A stretch of 64,000 bases of DNA from a bacterium (GCA_024275575.1 JAJRYV010000081.1:62001-126000); one strand, 5' to 3'; shown: positions 48,869-58,608, numbered from the stretch's first letter. Notes: generated by a model from the letters alone, not told the origin. Program-made: numbers and translations.

Positions 48869-49815
48869 AAAATCCACGCATGGTTATTATTGCCGCATTT
48901 TTTCTCATCGCCGCCTATCTCGTTGGTTCTGCAGTTTTCGTCGTTGATGAAACACAGCAGGTTATCATCACTCAGTTCGGCAAACCCCAGGGTAATCCCA
49001 TCGTCGATGCGGGCATTCATTTAAAAATGCCGTTCCTGCAGGAAGCCAACTATTTTGACAAACGCTTTCTCGAATGGGATGGCGCTCCGAATCAGGTTCC
49101 GACAAAGGATAAACGTTTTATCTGGGTTGATACTTATGGCCGTTGGCGCATCGCTGACCCTCTGCTCTATTTTCAGCGCGTGCGTGATGAACGCCGCGCC
49201 CAATCCCGCCTCGATGATATCCTCGACGGTGAAACGCGCAACGCCATCGCTAACCATACGCTGGTTGAGCTCATCCGTTCGTCAAACCGCGAAATTCGGA
49301 TCGATGAAACTCTGGGACTCGACGCCCAGGCGATTCTCGATAAAATTGTCGACGGCCGCAGTCGTATCACCAATACAATTCTTAAAGCCGCCGCCAACCG
49401 GACAAGTGAACTCGGCATCGAACTGCTCGATTTGCGTTTCAAACGCATTAATTACGTACGGGAAGTGCAGGAAAAAATCTATGAAAGGATGATTTCCGAG
49501 CGCAAGCGCATTGCCGATAAATTTCGTTCCGAGGGCCAGGGTGAAGCCTCAAAAATTCTCGGTGATAAAGAACGTGATTTGCTTGAGATTCGTTCGGCGG
49601 CATATCGGCAAGCGCTGGAGATTAAAGGGGATGCCGACGGAACTGCGACGAAAATCTATGCCGGCGCTTACAACCGCAACGCCGAAACACGTGACTTTTA
49701 TGAGTTTCTGAAAACCATGGAAACTTACCGCAACACCCTCTCTTCGAAAGACTGGCTGATCATGTCTACCGATAACAATTTCTTCAAATACCTGGAAAAA
49801 CCGAACCCGAAATAG
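48865..49815 (+). CDS. hflC: HflC, FtsH protease modulator
   Basis: A 316-residue SPFH protein, partner of HflK. The N-terminal helix (residues about 5-24) is followed by VDETQQVIITQFGKP, then RKRIADKFRSEGQGEASKI in the coiled part. The ATG overlaps the hflK stop (ATGA), implying coupled translation. Confidence 0.94.
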   Translation: MKNPRMVIIAAFFLIAAYLVGSAVFVVDETQQVIITQFGKPQGNPIVDAGIHLKMPFLQEANYFDKRFLEWDGAPNQVPTKDKRFIWVDTYGRWRIADPLLYFQRVRDERRAQSRLDDILDGETRNAIANHTLVELIRSSNREIRIDETLGLDAQAILDKIVDGRSRITNTILKAAANRTSELGIELLDLRFKRINYVREVQEKIYERMISERKRIADKFRSEGQGEASKILGDKERDLLEIRSAAYRQALEIKGDADGTATKIYAGAYNRNAETRDFYEFLKTMETYRNTLSSKDWLIMSTDNNFFKYLEKPNPK

Positions 49816-49828
49816 ATTTGATTATTCG

Positions 49829-49848
49829 CCCCGCGGGCAACCGCGGGG
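49829..49848 (+). other. Strong GC hairpin between hflC and the TSUP gene
   Basis: CCCCGCGG-GCAA-CCGCGGGG, 8 perfect GC pairs with a tetraloop. There is no T run directly behind it, so it probably stabilises the hflKC mRNA end or slows passage into the next gene. Confidence 0.6.
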
Positions 49849-49864
49849 TCATCCGGAGTTTTTC

Positions 49865-50623
49865 ATGCCAGAGCTGCTCAAGTTGGCCGCCCTTTTTGTC
49901 GTGGGGCTGGCTGTTGGTTTTATCAATATTCTCGCCGGAGGTGGCTCGTTGCTTTCACTACCTGTACTCATCTATTTCGGGTTGCCGACGGCTGTGGCCA
50001 ACGGCACCAACCGCATCGCTATCATCATGCAAAATCTCACCGGTTCGTTCCGTTTTTACAAATTTAAAGTCATTCCCTGGCGCCTCGCTATATTTGCTGC
50101 AATCACCGGCATCATCGGCGCGGCTATTGGAGCAAACTTCGCTGTGGATGTGCCGGATGCTGTTTTTAAACGGCTGTTAGGCGGTGTCATGATCTTCGTG
50201 CTTATCATCATAGCGTTGGACCCCTCAAAACATATCCTTGCGCGATCGCAAAATCTGCAGGGGTGGGGCAAAGTCTGGTTTGCGCTGGCTTTTCTCGGGG
50301 TGGGTTTCTGGGTCGGATTTATTCAGGCGGGGGTCGGTTTCATCGTCATCACGGTAGGGCTATTTGCCGGCTTTGACCTCATCAAAACAAATGCGTTGAA
50401 AATATTGCTCATCTTCTTTTTTACCATCATCGCGCTGGCTATTTTTATCTGGCATGGACAAGTCGATTATACTTATGGCTTTACGATGGGAATTGGCAAC
50501 AGCATCGGGGCATGGTGGGGGAGCAAAGCAGCGGTAAAAAAAGGACATCGCTGGATTCGCGGATTTGTCTTGCTAATGGGGGCCATTTTTGCAATAAAAT
50601 TGCTTGTCGATTCTTTGCATTGA
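49865..50623 (+). CDS. TSUP (TauE/SafE) family membrane permease
   Basis: A 252-residue protein with about eight membrane helices and the family start GFINILAGGGSLLSLPVLIYFGLP and GTNR motif. TSUP proteins export sulphite, sulphoacetate or related anions; the substrate is not evident. A CCGGAGTTTTTC ribosome site precedes the ATG. It lies 49 bp after hflC. Confidence 0.88.
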   Translation: MPELLKLAALFVVGLAVGFINILAGGGSLLSLPVLIYFGLPTAVANGTNRIAIIMQNLTGSFRFYKFKVIPWRLAIFAAITGIIGAAIGANFAVDVPDAVFKRLLGGVMIFVLIIIALDPSKHILARSQNLQGWGKVWFALAFLGVGFWVGFIQAGVGFIVITVGLFAGFDLIKTNALKILLIFFFTIIALAIFIWHGQVDYTYGFTMGIGNSIGAWWGSKAAVKKGHRWIRGFVLLMGAIFAIKLLVDSLH

Positions 50624-51096
50624 GAGAACACAGGGGCGACGCACTTTTCTCCAATTCCAAAACCATCATCCGCACCGAAGCTTTCCATCCCCCGGCTTGC
50701 AAAGTCATTATAAATATATCTTGTTTGTTTTATGAGAGCAATTAATGGCGCCTGGCTTTGCTTTTCCAGAAAAAGCATTCCCGGATGGACGCTAATTATG
50801 CTATTTGACGAAACTTAATGTCCTTCCCAACTTTAATAATATCAGCTAAATAATCGGCATGTCATACAAGATTTTTAAAGCGTTCAGGATAATTTTTTAT
50901 TTTATTCTTGTTTTTAAAAAAGAACAAATTATCTTTAATATTAAGCCGTGTATATATTCCATAAAAAATTGATGGAATGAAATATTACTGCATCTCGCCA
51001 AAACTTTATTTCACAATGTTGACAGGGGGACATTCCGCTCGGAGGGAATGCTGCTCATTCCGGGTCAATTATTGTACTTAAATTCTCGATCTCAAA
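50624..51096. other. Gap before the respiratory operon
   Basis: 473 bp, no gene. An inverted repeat CATTCC/GGAATG (51031-51050), with another CATTCC just behind, lies about 50 bases before the first cytochrome gene and might be an operator. TTGACA occurs at 51019 but without a good -10. Confidence 0.5.
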
Positions 51097-51648
51097 ATGA
51101 AAAAACTAATTCTGTTCGGTCCAGTATTCCTGATTATCGTGATTCTTGCTGTATGGTTTATTGACGGTATGGGCGACGTTGTGCAACCCATCCAATACAA
51201 TCACTTCGTGCATGTGCAAGAGGAGGAGATTGAATGTCTGGAATGCCACCAATATGCCGAAGATTACGCCCGCGCCTCAATTCCCAACATCGATGAATGT
51301 GCTGATTGCCATGACGAAAGCGAACTCGAAGACGAGGAGGAAATGACAAGCGACGAGGATATTATCAGGCAAGAAATGAAACGGCAAGAGAAAAAGATTT
51401 TGTTCGCTTATATGGCGCAAAACAAGAAAATACCCTGGCGGCAAGTCAACAATGTCCCTAATTATGCTTATTTTTCTCACCGGCGTCATGTCAAACTGGG
51501 CGGTATTGAATGCGTTGAATGCCACGGTGATACAGGAAAACAGACCACGCCGATTGTCAGACCCCATGAAACAAGAAGCATGGCTTGGTGCATGGACTGC
51601 CATGAAAAAGAAAACGTCTCAAACGACTGTTACGCTTGTCACCATTGA
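51097..51648 (+). CDS. Pentaheme c-type cytochrome, quinol:acceptor complex
   Basis: A 183-residue protein with one N-terminal membrane helix or uncleaved signal (residues 3-22) and five heme sites: CLECH, CADCH, CVECH, CMDCH and CYACH. An acidic linker with repeated Glu separates the first two from the last three. It resembles the small multiheme subunit (QrcA, or ActA-like) of quinone-linked Mo-type complexes. It is the first gene of the operon and is 12 bp from the Mo-type subunit. Confidence 0.82.
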   Translation: MKKLILFGPVFLIIVILAVWFIDGMGDVVQPIQYNHFVHVQEEEIECLECHQYAEDYARASIPNIDECADCHDESELEDEEEMTSDEDIIRQEMKRQEKKILFAYMAQNKKIPWRQVNNVPNYAYFSHRRHVKLGGIECVECHGDTGKQTTPIVRPHETRSMAWCMDCHEKENVSNDCYACHH

Positions 51649-51660
51649 AGGAACGTCCCT

Positions 51661-54135
51661 ATGGAGATTTCCCGAAGAGATTTTTTAAGGTTATTAGGTA
51701 TCAGCACGGCCGGTGTTGCAGCGGGCTCCGTCGGGTGTAATACGATTTGGTCGGTGCCTGATGAAGTCGTCGAAAAAATCGGTGGAGCGCCGCGCCGCGA
51801 AAGCTGGAAAACCAGTGTCTGCTCTCTTTGTCCCAGTGGCTGCGGCATAAAAGTACGCCTCATCGACGGTATTCCGGTTCGCATTCTCGGCAATTCAATA
51901 AATCCGGTCAATCGCAACGGACTGTGTCCAATGGGGGAAACCGGAATCGAAGCCCTTTTCAATCCGAATAGAATCAAACACCCGCTTAAAAGAGTTGGCA
52001 GCCGCGGAGAAAACAAGTGGGAAAAAGTTTCCTGGGATGAAGCGATACAAAGCATTGTCACCAGGTTGCAGAGCTTGCGGGAAAAAAGCGAGCCGCACAA
52101 AATGGCTTTTTGGAGCAGCCAGGGGAATAACCTGCAGTCCGGGTTGATCGAACAATTCACCACAGCTTTTGGCTCTCCCAATTTCTTTCAATTTGATGAT
52201 AACAACGTTGCAAAGCTGGCCACCCGGATCACCCTGGGGCATGAAAAACAACTGGCATACAATTTCGAAAACATCGACCTGCTGATCAACTTTGGTGGAG
52301 ATTTCCTCGACGCCGGCCCTGCACCTGTGCGTTTCAACCAAATCTATGCCGAAATCAGGAACCGGGAAAACGGGCAGCAGGCAAAAATTATTCATATCGA
52401 TTCACGTCTCTCCCGCACCGCCACTAATTCCGATGAGTTTATTGCAGTTAAACCGGGGACGATGGCCGCATTAGCCCTGGGAGTTGCCAACGTTTTAATT
52501 AATGACGGTCAGTACGATGATGAATTTATCGCAAAAAACAGCTTTGGATTTTTCGATTGGCAAAGTAAAGAAGGAAAGTCATTTAATGGTTTCAAGCATT
52601 TTATCGAGCGAGAATATTATCCTGAGAAGGTTGCAAAAATAACCGGCGTGACTGCATCGCAAATTGTCGATCTGGCACGAAAACTGAGCGCTGCGAAATC
52701 AGCCCTGGTTTTATCAGGCGGGCAAGCTTCAGCAAGCACTAATGGTTTATATACTTCATGGGCTATCGAATGCTTAAATGCACTCAAAGGTAACTTCAAA
52801 GAAAACAGCCCTATTTCACTTGCCCCACACCCACCTTTTGCCGAGATTCAGGAAGTGCAAATGGACGGAATCGCCACAAAGGGTTTGGCCCGGACCGGGC
52901 TAAGCCAGGCTGCCGGCGATTTCTGCTTCGCGGAATACTCCGTTTCAAATATACCAGATGCGATTTCACAACAAAACCCCGTTGAAATCCTTTTCCTTGC
53001 CAATGCCAATCCGGTTTTCAATGCAATAAATCAAGCCGGTTTCACCAAGGCGCTCAGCGAAATTCCCTTCATCGTCAGTTTCTCTTCTTTTATGGATGAG
53101 AGCAACGCTTTTGCCGATCTGATTCTGCCGGACCATGTTTATTTAGAGAAGCACGAGATCGTTCACAGTATTCCGATGATCGACTTTGCCCACTTTAGCG
53201 TACAGCAACCTGTCATCGAGCCCTTGTTTGATACCCGGCACCCGGGTGATGTTATCATTCAAATTGCTCAAAAAATCGGCGGCACGGTTGCCTCATCCCT
53301 GCCGTGGGTGGGTTATAAAGAATATCTTCAGGATCGAGTTAAAGGCATTTATGAAACCGGTACCGGTTTACCGTTTTCAGAGGAAGGCGATGAAAAGTGG
53401 CTCAAATATCTCAAAGAGCGCGGTTGGCAAATTTTTGAATTTACAAATTTTAAAGAGTTTTGGCAGGTGCTGTTGGAAAAAGGCGGCTGGTGGGATCCAT
53501 TTCCTCAGCAAATGGATTTTAACAACGTCTTCGCAACACCTTCGCGGAAATTTGAATTTTTCTCACAGTTGTTAGAGAAAGAAATCCAGTCCCATGTTCA
53601 AACAGACGCCATCTCCAGTGATAACATTGCCGCCGTACTCGCGAAATTGAAAATCGCCGCACCGGGTGATATGGCGTTCATCCCCCATTACGAAATTCCA
53701 CATTTCGATGATGGTGATGGCAGGTTTGATCTGCATTTGCTGCCTTTTAATTTGATAACCAACGTGAACGGTATGGGCAACAACATGCCCCTGGCGCAAG
53801 AGATGTTCGGAATGCTCACACGGGAATATTGGAACTCCTGGCTTGAAATCAATCCCGAAACCGCCCATGAAAAAGGCATTAGCGAAGGGGATTTCGTGAA
53901 AGTGACCTCATCTCGCGGAAGCCTAACAGTTAGAGCAAAGCTGCTGCCGACAACCATGCCGGGCACAATCTGCATTCCTTTCGGCCTCGGGCGTATAAAC
54001 GGCGCAACCAGCAAACGTGTCGGCGTCAATCCATACTCTCTGCTCGTGGAAAAATATGATCATCTTCGAGGGATACCCTCTCTCATCAGCACGAAAGTTT
54101 CAGTGAAAAAAGCCAACGGAAGGGAGGCGGTGTAA
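51661..54135 (+). CDS. Molybdopterin-oxidoreductase-family subunit, Tat-exported
   Basis: An 824-residue protein of the DMSO reductase superfamily. A Tat signal (SRRDFLRLLG, residues 4-13) leads it out of the cell. Cys54, 57, 61 and 89 form an N-terminal iron-sulphur site of the CxxCxxxC...C type; the molybdopterin fold follows, ending in the SRGSLTVRAKLLPTTMPGT domain. No clear Cys or Ser Mo ligand was identified, so it might be a cofactor-free relative as in QrcB or ActB. It is the large subunit of the module. Confidence 0.84.
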   Translation: MEISRRDFLRLLGISTAGVAAGSVGCNTIWSVPDEVVEKIGGAPRRESWKTSVCSLCPSGCGIKVRLIDGIPVRILGNSINPVNRNGLCPMGETGIEALFNPNRIKHPLKRVGSRGENKWEKVSWDEAIQSIVTRLQSLREKSEPHKMAFWSSQGNNLQSGLIEQFTTAFGSPNFFQFDDNNVAKLATRITLGHEKQLAYNFENIDLLINFGGDFLDAGPAPVRFNQIYAEIRNRENGQQAKIIHIDSRLSRTATNSDEFIAVKPGTMAALALGVANVLINDGQYDDEFIAKNSFGFFDWQSKEGKSFNGFKHFIEREYYPEKVAKITGVTASQIVDLARKLSAAKSALVLSGGQASASTNGLYTSWAIECLNALKGNFKENSPISLAPHPPFAEIQEVQMDGIATKGLARTGLSQAAGDFCFAEYSVSNIPDAISQQNPVEILFLANANPVFNAINQAGFTKALSEIPFIVSFSSFMDESNAFADLILPDHVYLEKHEIVHSIPMIDFAHFSVQQPVIEPLFDTRHPGDVIIQIAQKIGGTVASSLPWVGYKEYLQDRVKGIYETGTGLPFSEEGDEKWLKYLKERGWQIFEFTNFKEFWQVLLEKGGWWDPFPQQMDFNNVFATPSRKFEFFSQLLEKEIQSHVQTDAISSDNIAAVLAKLKIAAPGDMAFIPHYEIPHFDDGDGRFDLHLLPFNLITNVNGMGNNMPLAQEMFGMLTREYWNSWLEINPETAHEKGISEGDFVKVTSSRGSLTVRAKLLPTTMPGTICIPFGLGRINGATSKRVGVNPYSLLVEKYDHLRGIPSLISTKVSVKKANGREAV

Positions 54136-54136
54136 T

Positions 54137-54820
54137 ATGCCGAAATGGGGTATGATTATCGATTTAAACAAGTGCACCGGTTGTGGTGATTGTGTTACCG
54201 CCTGCAAAGTGGAAAACAATATTGCCGTCGTTGGTCAGGAAGAATCCGCAAATGGGCGTACAATGCTGTGGATGGATATCATAACAACGTATGAAGGCGA
54301 ATTTCCCAACGTCAAAGTACGCCACATGCCGCGGCCTTGCTTCCATTGTGAGCACCCGCCCTGCACCAAAGTATGTCCTGTGGGCGCAACCTACCTCAAC
54401 GATGAAGGAATAGTAGCGCAGATTTATCCGCAATGCATCGGTTGCAGGTATTGCCAGGTTGCCTGCCCGATTACCGTCAAAACATTCAACTGGTATACAC
54501 CGGAGTGGCCGGGCAGAATGGCGGAGGCCTGCAACCCGGACGTCGCTGTACGGCCAATGGGAGTTGTGGAAAAATGCACTTTTTGTATTCATCGCCTGCA
54601 AAAAGCCAAAGAGCAGGCCGCCGTCGAAAAACGGGAATTGCGGGATGAAGATTATGTGCCGGCCTGTGCAGAGAGTTGCCCGACCCGGGCAATTTCCTTT
54701 GGCGACATGGGAAATCCCACAAGCAAAGTCAGTCAATTAAAAAGAAATCCCCGAGCTTTTGCAGTCGGAGAAGACCTGGGGATAGAGCCCAAAGTATATT
54801 ATCTATCAGAGGTGGAATAA
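54137..54820 (+). CDS. Four-cluster ferredoxin-type electron transfer subunit
   Basis: A 227-residue DmsB/PsrB/QrcC-like subunit. Four Cys groups are visible: CTGCGDCVTAC, CFHCEHPPCTKVC, CIGCRYCQVAC and CTFC...CAESC. It would pass electrons between the Mo-type subunit and the membrane subunit. It starts 1 base after the previous stop; the next frame begins on the base after its own stop. Confidence 0.93.
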   Translation: MPKWGMIIDLNKCTGCGDCVTACKVENNIAVVGQEESANGRTMLWMDIITTYEGEFPNVKVRHMPRPCFHCEHPPCTKVCPVGATYLNDEGIVAQIYPQCIGCRYCQVACPITVKTFNWYTPEWPGRMAEACNPDVAVRPMGVVEKCTFCIHRLQKAKEQAAVEKRELRDEDYVPACAESCPTRAISFGDMGNPTSKVSQLKRNPRAFAVGEDLGIEPKVYYLSEVE

Positions 54821-55126
54821 GTGGCTGAAGCACAACAAAATGTTTTTCAAGACGAGACCCTCCTTCACCCGATCGAAAATACAGGTAGAGGGTTCTACAT
54901 TTCCTCTGCCGTTTTGCTGGTTTTTATGGCTTTTGCCCTGGTCACATATCTCTACCAGATCATTTTCGGATTGGGCGTGACGGGTTTGGCGCAGCCTGTT
55001 TCCTGGGGCTTCTACATCATCAACTTTGTCTTTTTTATCGGTATCAGCCATGCCGGGACACTCATTTCAGCGATTTTGCGGCTCTCCCAGGCCGAATGGC
55101 GGCGGCCGATTACCCGCATGGCTTAA
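54821..55126 (+). CDS. NrfD/PsrC-family membrane subunit, N-terminal part (frame stopped by TAA)
   Basis: 101 residues from GTG 54821. Two membrane segments are seen and the sequence GISHAGTLISAILRLSQAEWRRPITRMA leads directly into the NrfD family. The frame stops at TAA 55124-55126 and then continues in the same frame as 55127-56182. Together the pieces make a normal NrfD-type subunit that should carry quinone oxidation and proton movement. In relatives a Glu follows the MA, so one GAA-to-TAA change explains the stop. Confidence 0.75.
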   Translation: MAEAQQNVFQDETLLHPIENTGRGFYISSAVLLVFMAFALVTYLYQIIFGLGVTGLAQPVSWGFYIINFVFFIGISHAGTLISAILRLSQAEWRRPITRMA

Positions 55127-56182
55127 GTGATTACAGCAATCGTTTTGCTCATTGGCGCCTTTCATCCGGTCATCGATTTGGGCCGCCCCGAACGTATGCT
55201 CAATATTTTTACCAGTGGACGATTGCAATCGCCGCTGCTGTGGGATGTAACCAGCATCACCGCTTATTTTACGGCGAGCACAATCTATCTTTACCTGCCG
55301 ATGATCCCCGATATTGCGATCATGCGCGACCGGGGGGTTAAACCGCGCTGGCTCTATGAAATTCTGGCCTGGGGCTGGACAGGAACTGAACATCAACATA
55401 AAGTGCTCAACCGAGCCATCAACATCCTCATGGTCATGGTCATCCCTATTGCCGTTTCCGTACACACGGTGATTTCCTACATTTTCGCCATGACGGTTCA
55501 GCCCGGCTGGCACAGCACAATTTTTGGCCCATACTTCGTCGTTGGCGCCATCTTCTCCGGTATCGCCGCTCTGTTGATCGTCATGATTGCATTCCGCAAA
55601 GCATACCGGCTGGAAAATTATTTGCGTGAAATCCATTTTACCTATTTATCCAAACTGCTTCTCATCATGTCCATATTCTGGTTCTATTTTACTTTTTCCG
55701 AATACCTCACAACCTATTATGGAAATGAACCCGCGGAGATGCGGGTTTTCTTCAATAAATTTTCAGGTACTGCCGCACCCTACTTTTGGGCGATGGTCGT
55801 ATGCAATTTCATCATTCCGGTCATCCTCCTTTCCAATGCCAAAACCAGAAAGATACCGGGTATTCTGATCGCCTCCATTGCCATCGTTATCGGGATGTGG
55901 CTGGAACGTCTGACCATCGTCGTTCCGACTTTGGCAAACCCGAGATTGCCTTATCCGGAGGGTGTTTATATTCCGAGTTTGACCGAATGGTCAATTTTTA
56001 TCGGCTGCATTTGTACGTTCATTTTAGGATTTATGATGTTTGCAAAATATTTCCCGATCATTTCAATCTGGGAAATACAGGAAGGGCGGGAAACCAGTGT
56101 TAAGGAAGTTGCCCACCGTCTCAAATCCTATCTCCCGGACGATCAATCGGAGGAATCTTTGGAAAAAGTACTAACGAAATAA
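55127..56182 (+). CDS. NrfD/PsrC-family membrane subunit, C-terminal part
   Basis: 351 residues starting GTG directly after the TAA, in the same frame as the part before. It has seven or so membrane helices; motif HPVIDLGRPERML is typical of the NrfD family. The GTG might allow restart of translation right at the stop (TAAGTG), giving a two-piece protein, or the gene may be dead or the stop a sequence error. Confidence 0.75.
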   Translation: MITAIVLLIGAFHPVIDLGRPERMLNIFTSGRLQSPLLWDVTSITAYFTASTIYLYLPMIPDIAIMRDRGVKPRWLYEILAWGWTGTEHQHKVLNRAINILMVMVIPIAVSVHTVISYIFAMTVQPGWHSTIFGPYFVVGAIFSGIAALLIVMIAFRKAYRLENYLREIHFTYLSKLLLIMSIFWFYFTFSEYLTTYYGNEPAEMRVFFNKFSGTAAPYFWAMVVCNFIIPVILLSNAKTRKIPGILIASIAIVIGMWLERLTIVVPTLANPRLPYPEGVYIPSLTEWSIFIGCICTFILGFMMFAKYFPIISIWEIQEGRETSVKEVAHRLKSYLPDDQSEESLEKVLTK

Positions 56183-56221
56183 CTAAAAAAGATTGGGTTT
56201 TTTTCCACCATGAGGATAGCG

Positions 56222-56455
56222 ATGCCAAATAAAAAGATCATCTTTCTTCTGCAATTCGCCAGCGTGGCCTTTATTTGGGTCTTCATCACGGCCATACTCT
56301 TCTGGATTGTCAACATGATTCTGGTTGCACACCGGCTCAACGACGCCCTCGATGCATCGGTTGCTATAAGCATTATTGCCATGCCGGTATATGTGTCGCT
56401 GGCCTCGCTTTTGACGTACGTATTTGTTGGGCTGCAAAAGGGCAAAAACAAATAA
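56222..56455 (+). CDS. Small two-helix membrane subunit
   Basis: A 77-residue protein with two membrane helices (about residues 6-32 and 46-70) and a basic end (KGKNK). ATG 56222 has GAGG 7 bases upstream; an ATG at 56210 has no site. Its position between the NrfD subunit and the cytochrome suggests a small accessory subunit, like ActF or the small subunits of quinol complexes. Family unrecognised. Confidence 0.6.
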   Translation: MPNKKIIFLLQFASVAFIWVFITAILFWIVNMILVAHRLNDALDASVAISIIAMPVYVSLASLLTYVFVGLQKGKNK

Positions 56456-56467
56456 AATGAGAGTGAA

Positions 56468-57679
56468 ATGAGAAATCATAAACAAACAAGGAACGCCTTG
56501 CATGCCATCGTTATTTTCATCTATCTAACTCTTGGTACTGTGAGCGTTTCGTTTGCTCAAAACCTGACCATCCCCGATAACCCTCTAAAAGGCCGTATCG
56601 TTTTCGAGCAAAAAGGATGCATTTCCTGTCACGCGATTCAGGGCGACGGCAAAGAAATCGGCCCTGACCTGGGGGAACAAAAAATCTACGGCAGCTTCCT
56701 GCAATTAGCCGGAATCATGTGGAATCATGCGCCGGAAATGCTGAGAAAAATGAACGAACAGAATATGCCTTTTCCTGAATTCACCCAAACAGAAATGGTC
56801 GAACTCATTGCCTATCTCTACTATTTACGCTATTTAGGCGAACCGGGCGAACCGGAACAGGGCAAAATTTTAATCAAAGAAAAAGCATGTTTGAATTGCC
56901 ACTCGATCGGCGTAAAAGGTGGAGACCTGGCGCCGGCCTTTGAAAAATTCGCAAAATTTGTCGCCCCGCTTTATATAGCCCAGGCCCTGTGGAACCATGG
57001 TCCGAAAATGGACAAGCAACTCAAGAAAAAAGGTTTAAAACGGCCACATTTTGCAGAAGGAGAGCTTGTCGATCTCGCAGCTTATATCCGTGAGGCAAGC
57101 AGCGGCGCCGGCCGGGGAAAAGCATCTTTGTCGCCCGGCAATCCAAATAACGGTAAAAATGTATTTGAAGAAAAAGGCTGTATAAATTGCCACGATCTGG
57201 ATGACCGCAAAAATAATATCATTCCGGATTTGGAGGAGGTGGATTTGGCTCTCAGCGTTACGGGAATTGCCGGGCTCATGTGGAATCACGGTGCTGAAAT
57301 GCAAAAACAAATGAAAGAGGAAGAGATAGAATGGCCGCAATTTGAAGCCAAGGAAATGGCTGATCTGACTGCTTTTCTCTACTTTCTCAAATTCAACGGC
57401 AAGGCTGGAAATAAAAGAGCAGGCAAAGCCGTATTTTCTGAAAAAGGCTGCATAAGCTGTCACAGCACTGATGTCACAGGTGGTACAATCGGCCCGAACT
57501 TGACCAAATCAAAGCATTTCTCTTCAACGATTGATATGGCGCACGTCATGTGGAATCATGCCCAGGTGATGGAAAAAAGAATTGCGGAGAAAGTACAACA
57601 CTGGCCAATTTTCACTGGAAATGAAATAACTGATCTCTACGCTTATTTGAAATCTATTTCCCAGGGCCGTGATAAATAG
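56468..57679 (+). CDS. Tetraheme c-type cytochrome (four mono-heme domains)
   Basis: A 403-residue exported protein. After a signal peptide (to about residue 31) come four similar cytochrome c domains with heme sites CISCH, CLNCH, CINCH and CISCH. Each domain has a WNH (MWNHAPEM, LWNHGPKM, MWNHGAEM, MWNHAQVM) motif, with Met as likely distal ligand. It probably carries electrons to a terminal acceptor. It ends the module. Confidence 0.88.
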   Translation: MRNHKQTRNALHAIVIFIYLTLGTVSVSFAQNLTIPDNPLKGRIVFEQKGCISCHAIQGDGKEIGPDLGEQKIYGSFLQLAGIMWNHAPEMLRKMNEQNMPFPEFTQTEMVELIAYLYYLRYLGEPGEPEQGKILIKEKACLNCHSIGVKGGDLAPAFEKFAKFVAPLYIAQALWNHGPKMDKQLKKKGLKRPHFAEGELVDLAAYIREASSGAGRGKASLSPGNPNNGKNVFEEKGCINCHDLDDRKNNIIPDLEEVDLALSVTGIAGLMWNHGAEMQKQMKEEEIEWPQFEAKEMADLTAFLYFLKFNGKAGNKRAGKAVFSEKGCISCHSTDVTGGTIGPNLTKSKHFSSTIDMAHVMWNHAQVMEKRIAEKVQHWPIFTGNEITDLYAYLKSISQGRDK

Positions 57680-57754
57680 AGGTTGAGCCATACACTGCCC
57701 GGCAATACCGCAAAAACTAATCTCGCTCTTCACAAACAAACCTTTACGCTACCT

Positions 57755-58498
57755 TTATCCAGACTGTATTTTATCAAACCGCCATTCACATAATTGTTTA
57801 AAACGGTTTAAAATATTTGCAGAAACACGATCATGCACCATCTGCCAGGGTTGGTTTATCCAGCGTTTTTTTGAAAGTGCTTCCCTGCCGTAAAAATTGA
57901 AACCGACGATCATGAAAAGTTGCGCCTGTTCTTTTTCGTTTTGTTCACCGATGGAAGAACGCACATACATGGCAAAGACGCCGATGGGATAACCGCCGCT
58001 GCAATGGTAAAGCAAATAGCGGCCGTTATCGACGTCGAATTTTTCCGGCACCTGCAAAATTTTTAGTGCTTTCAAGTTAAAAAGCGAAATGCCTTTCAAA
58101 TCCATTGGTTTTTGCGGGCGCTGAAATGGATTTTTTATCCCGCCGAACAGGTAAATTTTAATCTTTTCAAGATCATTGTCATTGTGCACGACGTTCGCGA
58201 TATGATTAGGCCAGCAGGTCGAATCTCCGTTCCATTGCAATAAATCTTCAAAAATATAACTCGCCGGCGCTTCGATGCCGATTTTATGAATATTTAAAAT
58301 TGCATACTTGTTAACGTCGATATCCAGCCGCTGGATGATGCGGTGGCCGTAATTTTGCCGTTGCGATTCGGAATCAGAATCGACTCGTGTGGGGATCGAC
58401 GGTGAGTGCAAAAGGAAATGAAAAACATCCGTAAAAAAATTTTGACTCCGCGGCGGCGGGCATGGCGTGCCGGGTTTATTGGGTTTTATTTTCTGCAA
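57755..58498 (-). CDS. Unknown protein, possible SRPBCC-like fold
   Basis: A 247-codon frame from a TTG without a ribosome site; the true start is uncertain, and the N-terminal 45 residues look unlike the rest. The remaining part has a strand-helix pattern (KIGIEAPASYIFEDLLQWNG...) and ends with a long helix (VHDRVSANILNRFKQLCEWRF), as in SRPBCC/START-like domains. That assignment is tentative. No signal peptide or membrane helix. Confidence 0.55.
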   Translation of the reverse strand: MQKIKPNKPGTPCPPPRSQNFFTDVFHFLLHSPSIPTRVDSDSESQRQNYGHRIIQRLDIDVNKYAILNIHKIGIEAPASYIFEDLLQWNGDSTCWPNHIANVVHNDNDLEKIKIYLFGGIKNPFQRPQKPMDLKGISLFNLKALKILQVPEKFDVDNGRYLLYHCSGGYPIGVFAMYVRSSIGEQNEKEQAQLFMIVGFNFYGREALSKKRWINQPWQMVHDRVSANILNRFKQLCEWRFDKIQSG

Positions 58499-58608
58499 TT
58501 TAGTTGGCTTCTGACAAAAGGTGATGGGGGCTTAACCACACTCGTATTAATACAGGGGCGTGTATGCGTTGCTGCCTGCAGAAGCAGACAGCACAGAAAA
58601 ATAGTATC

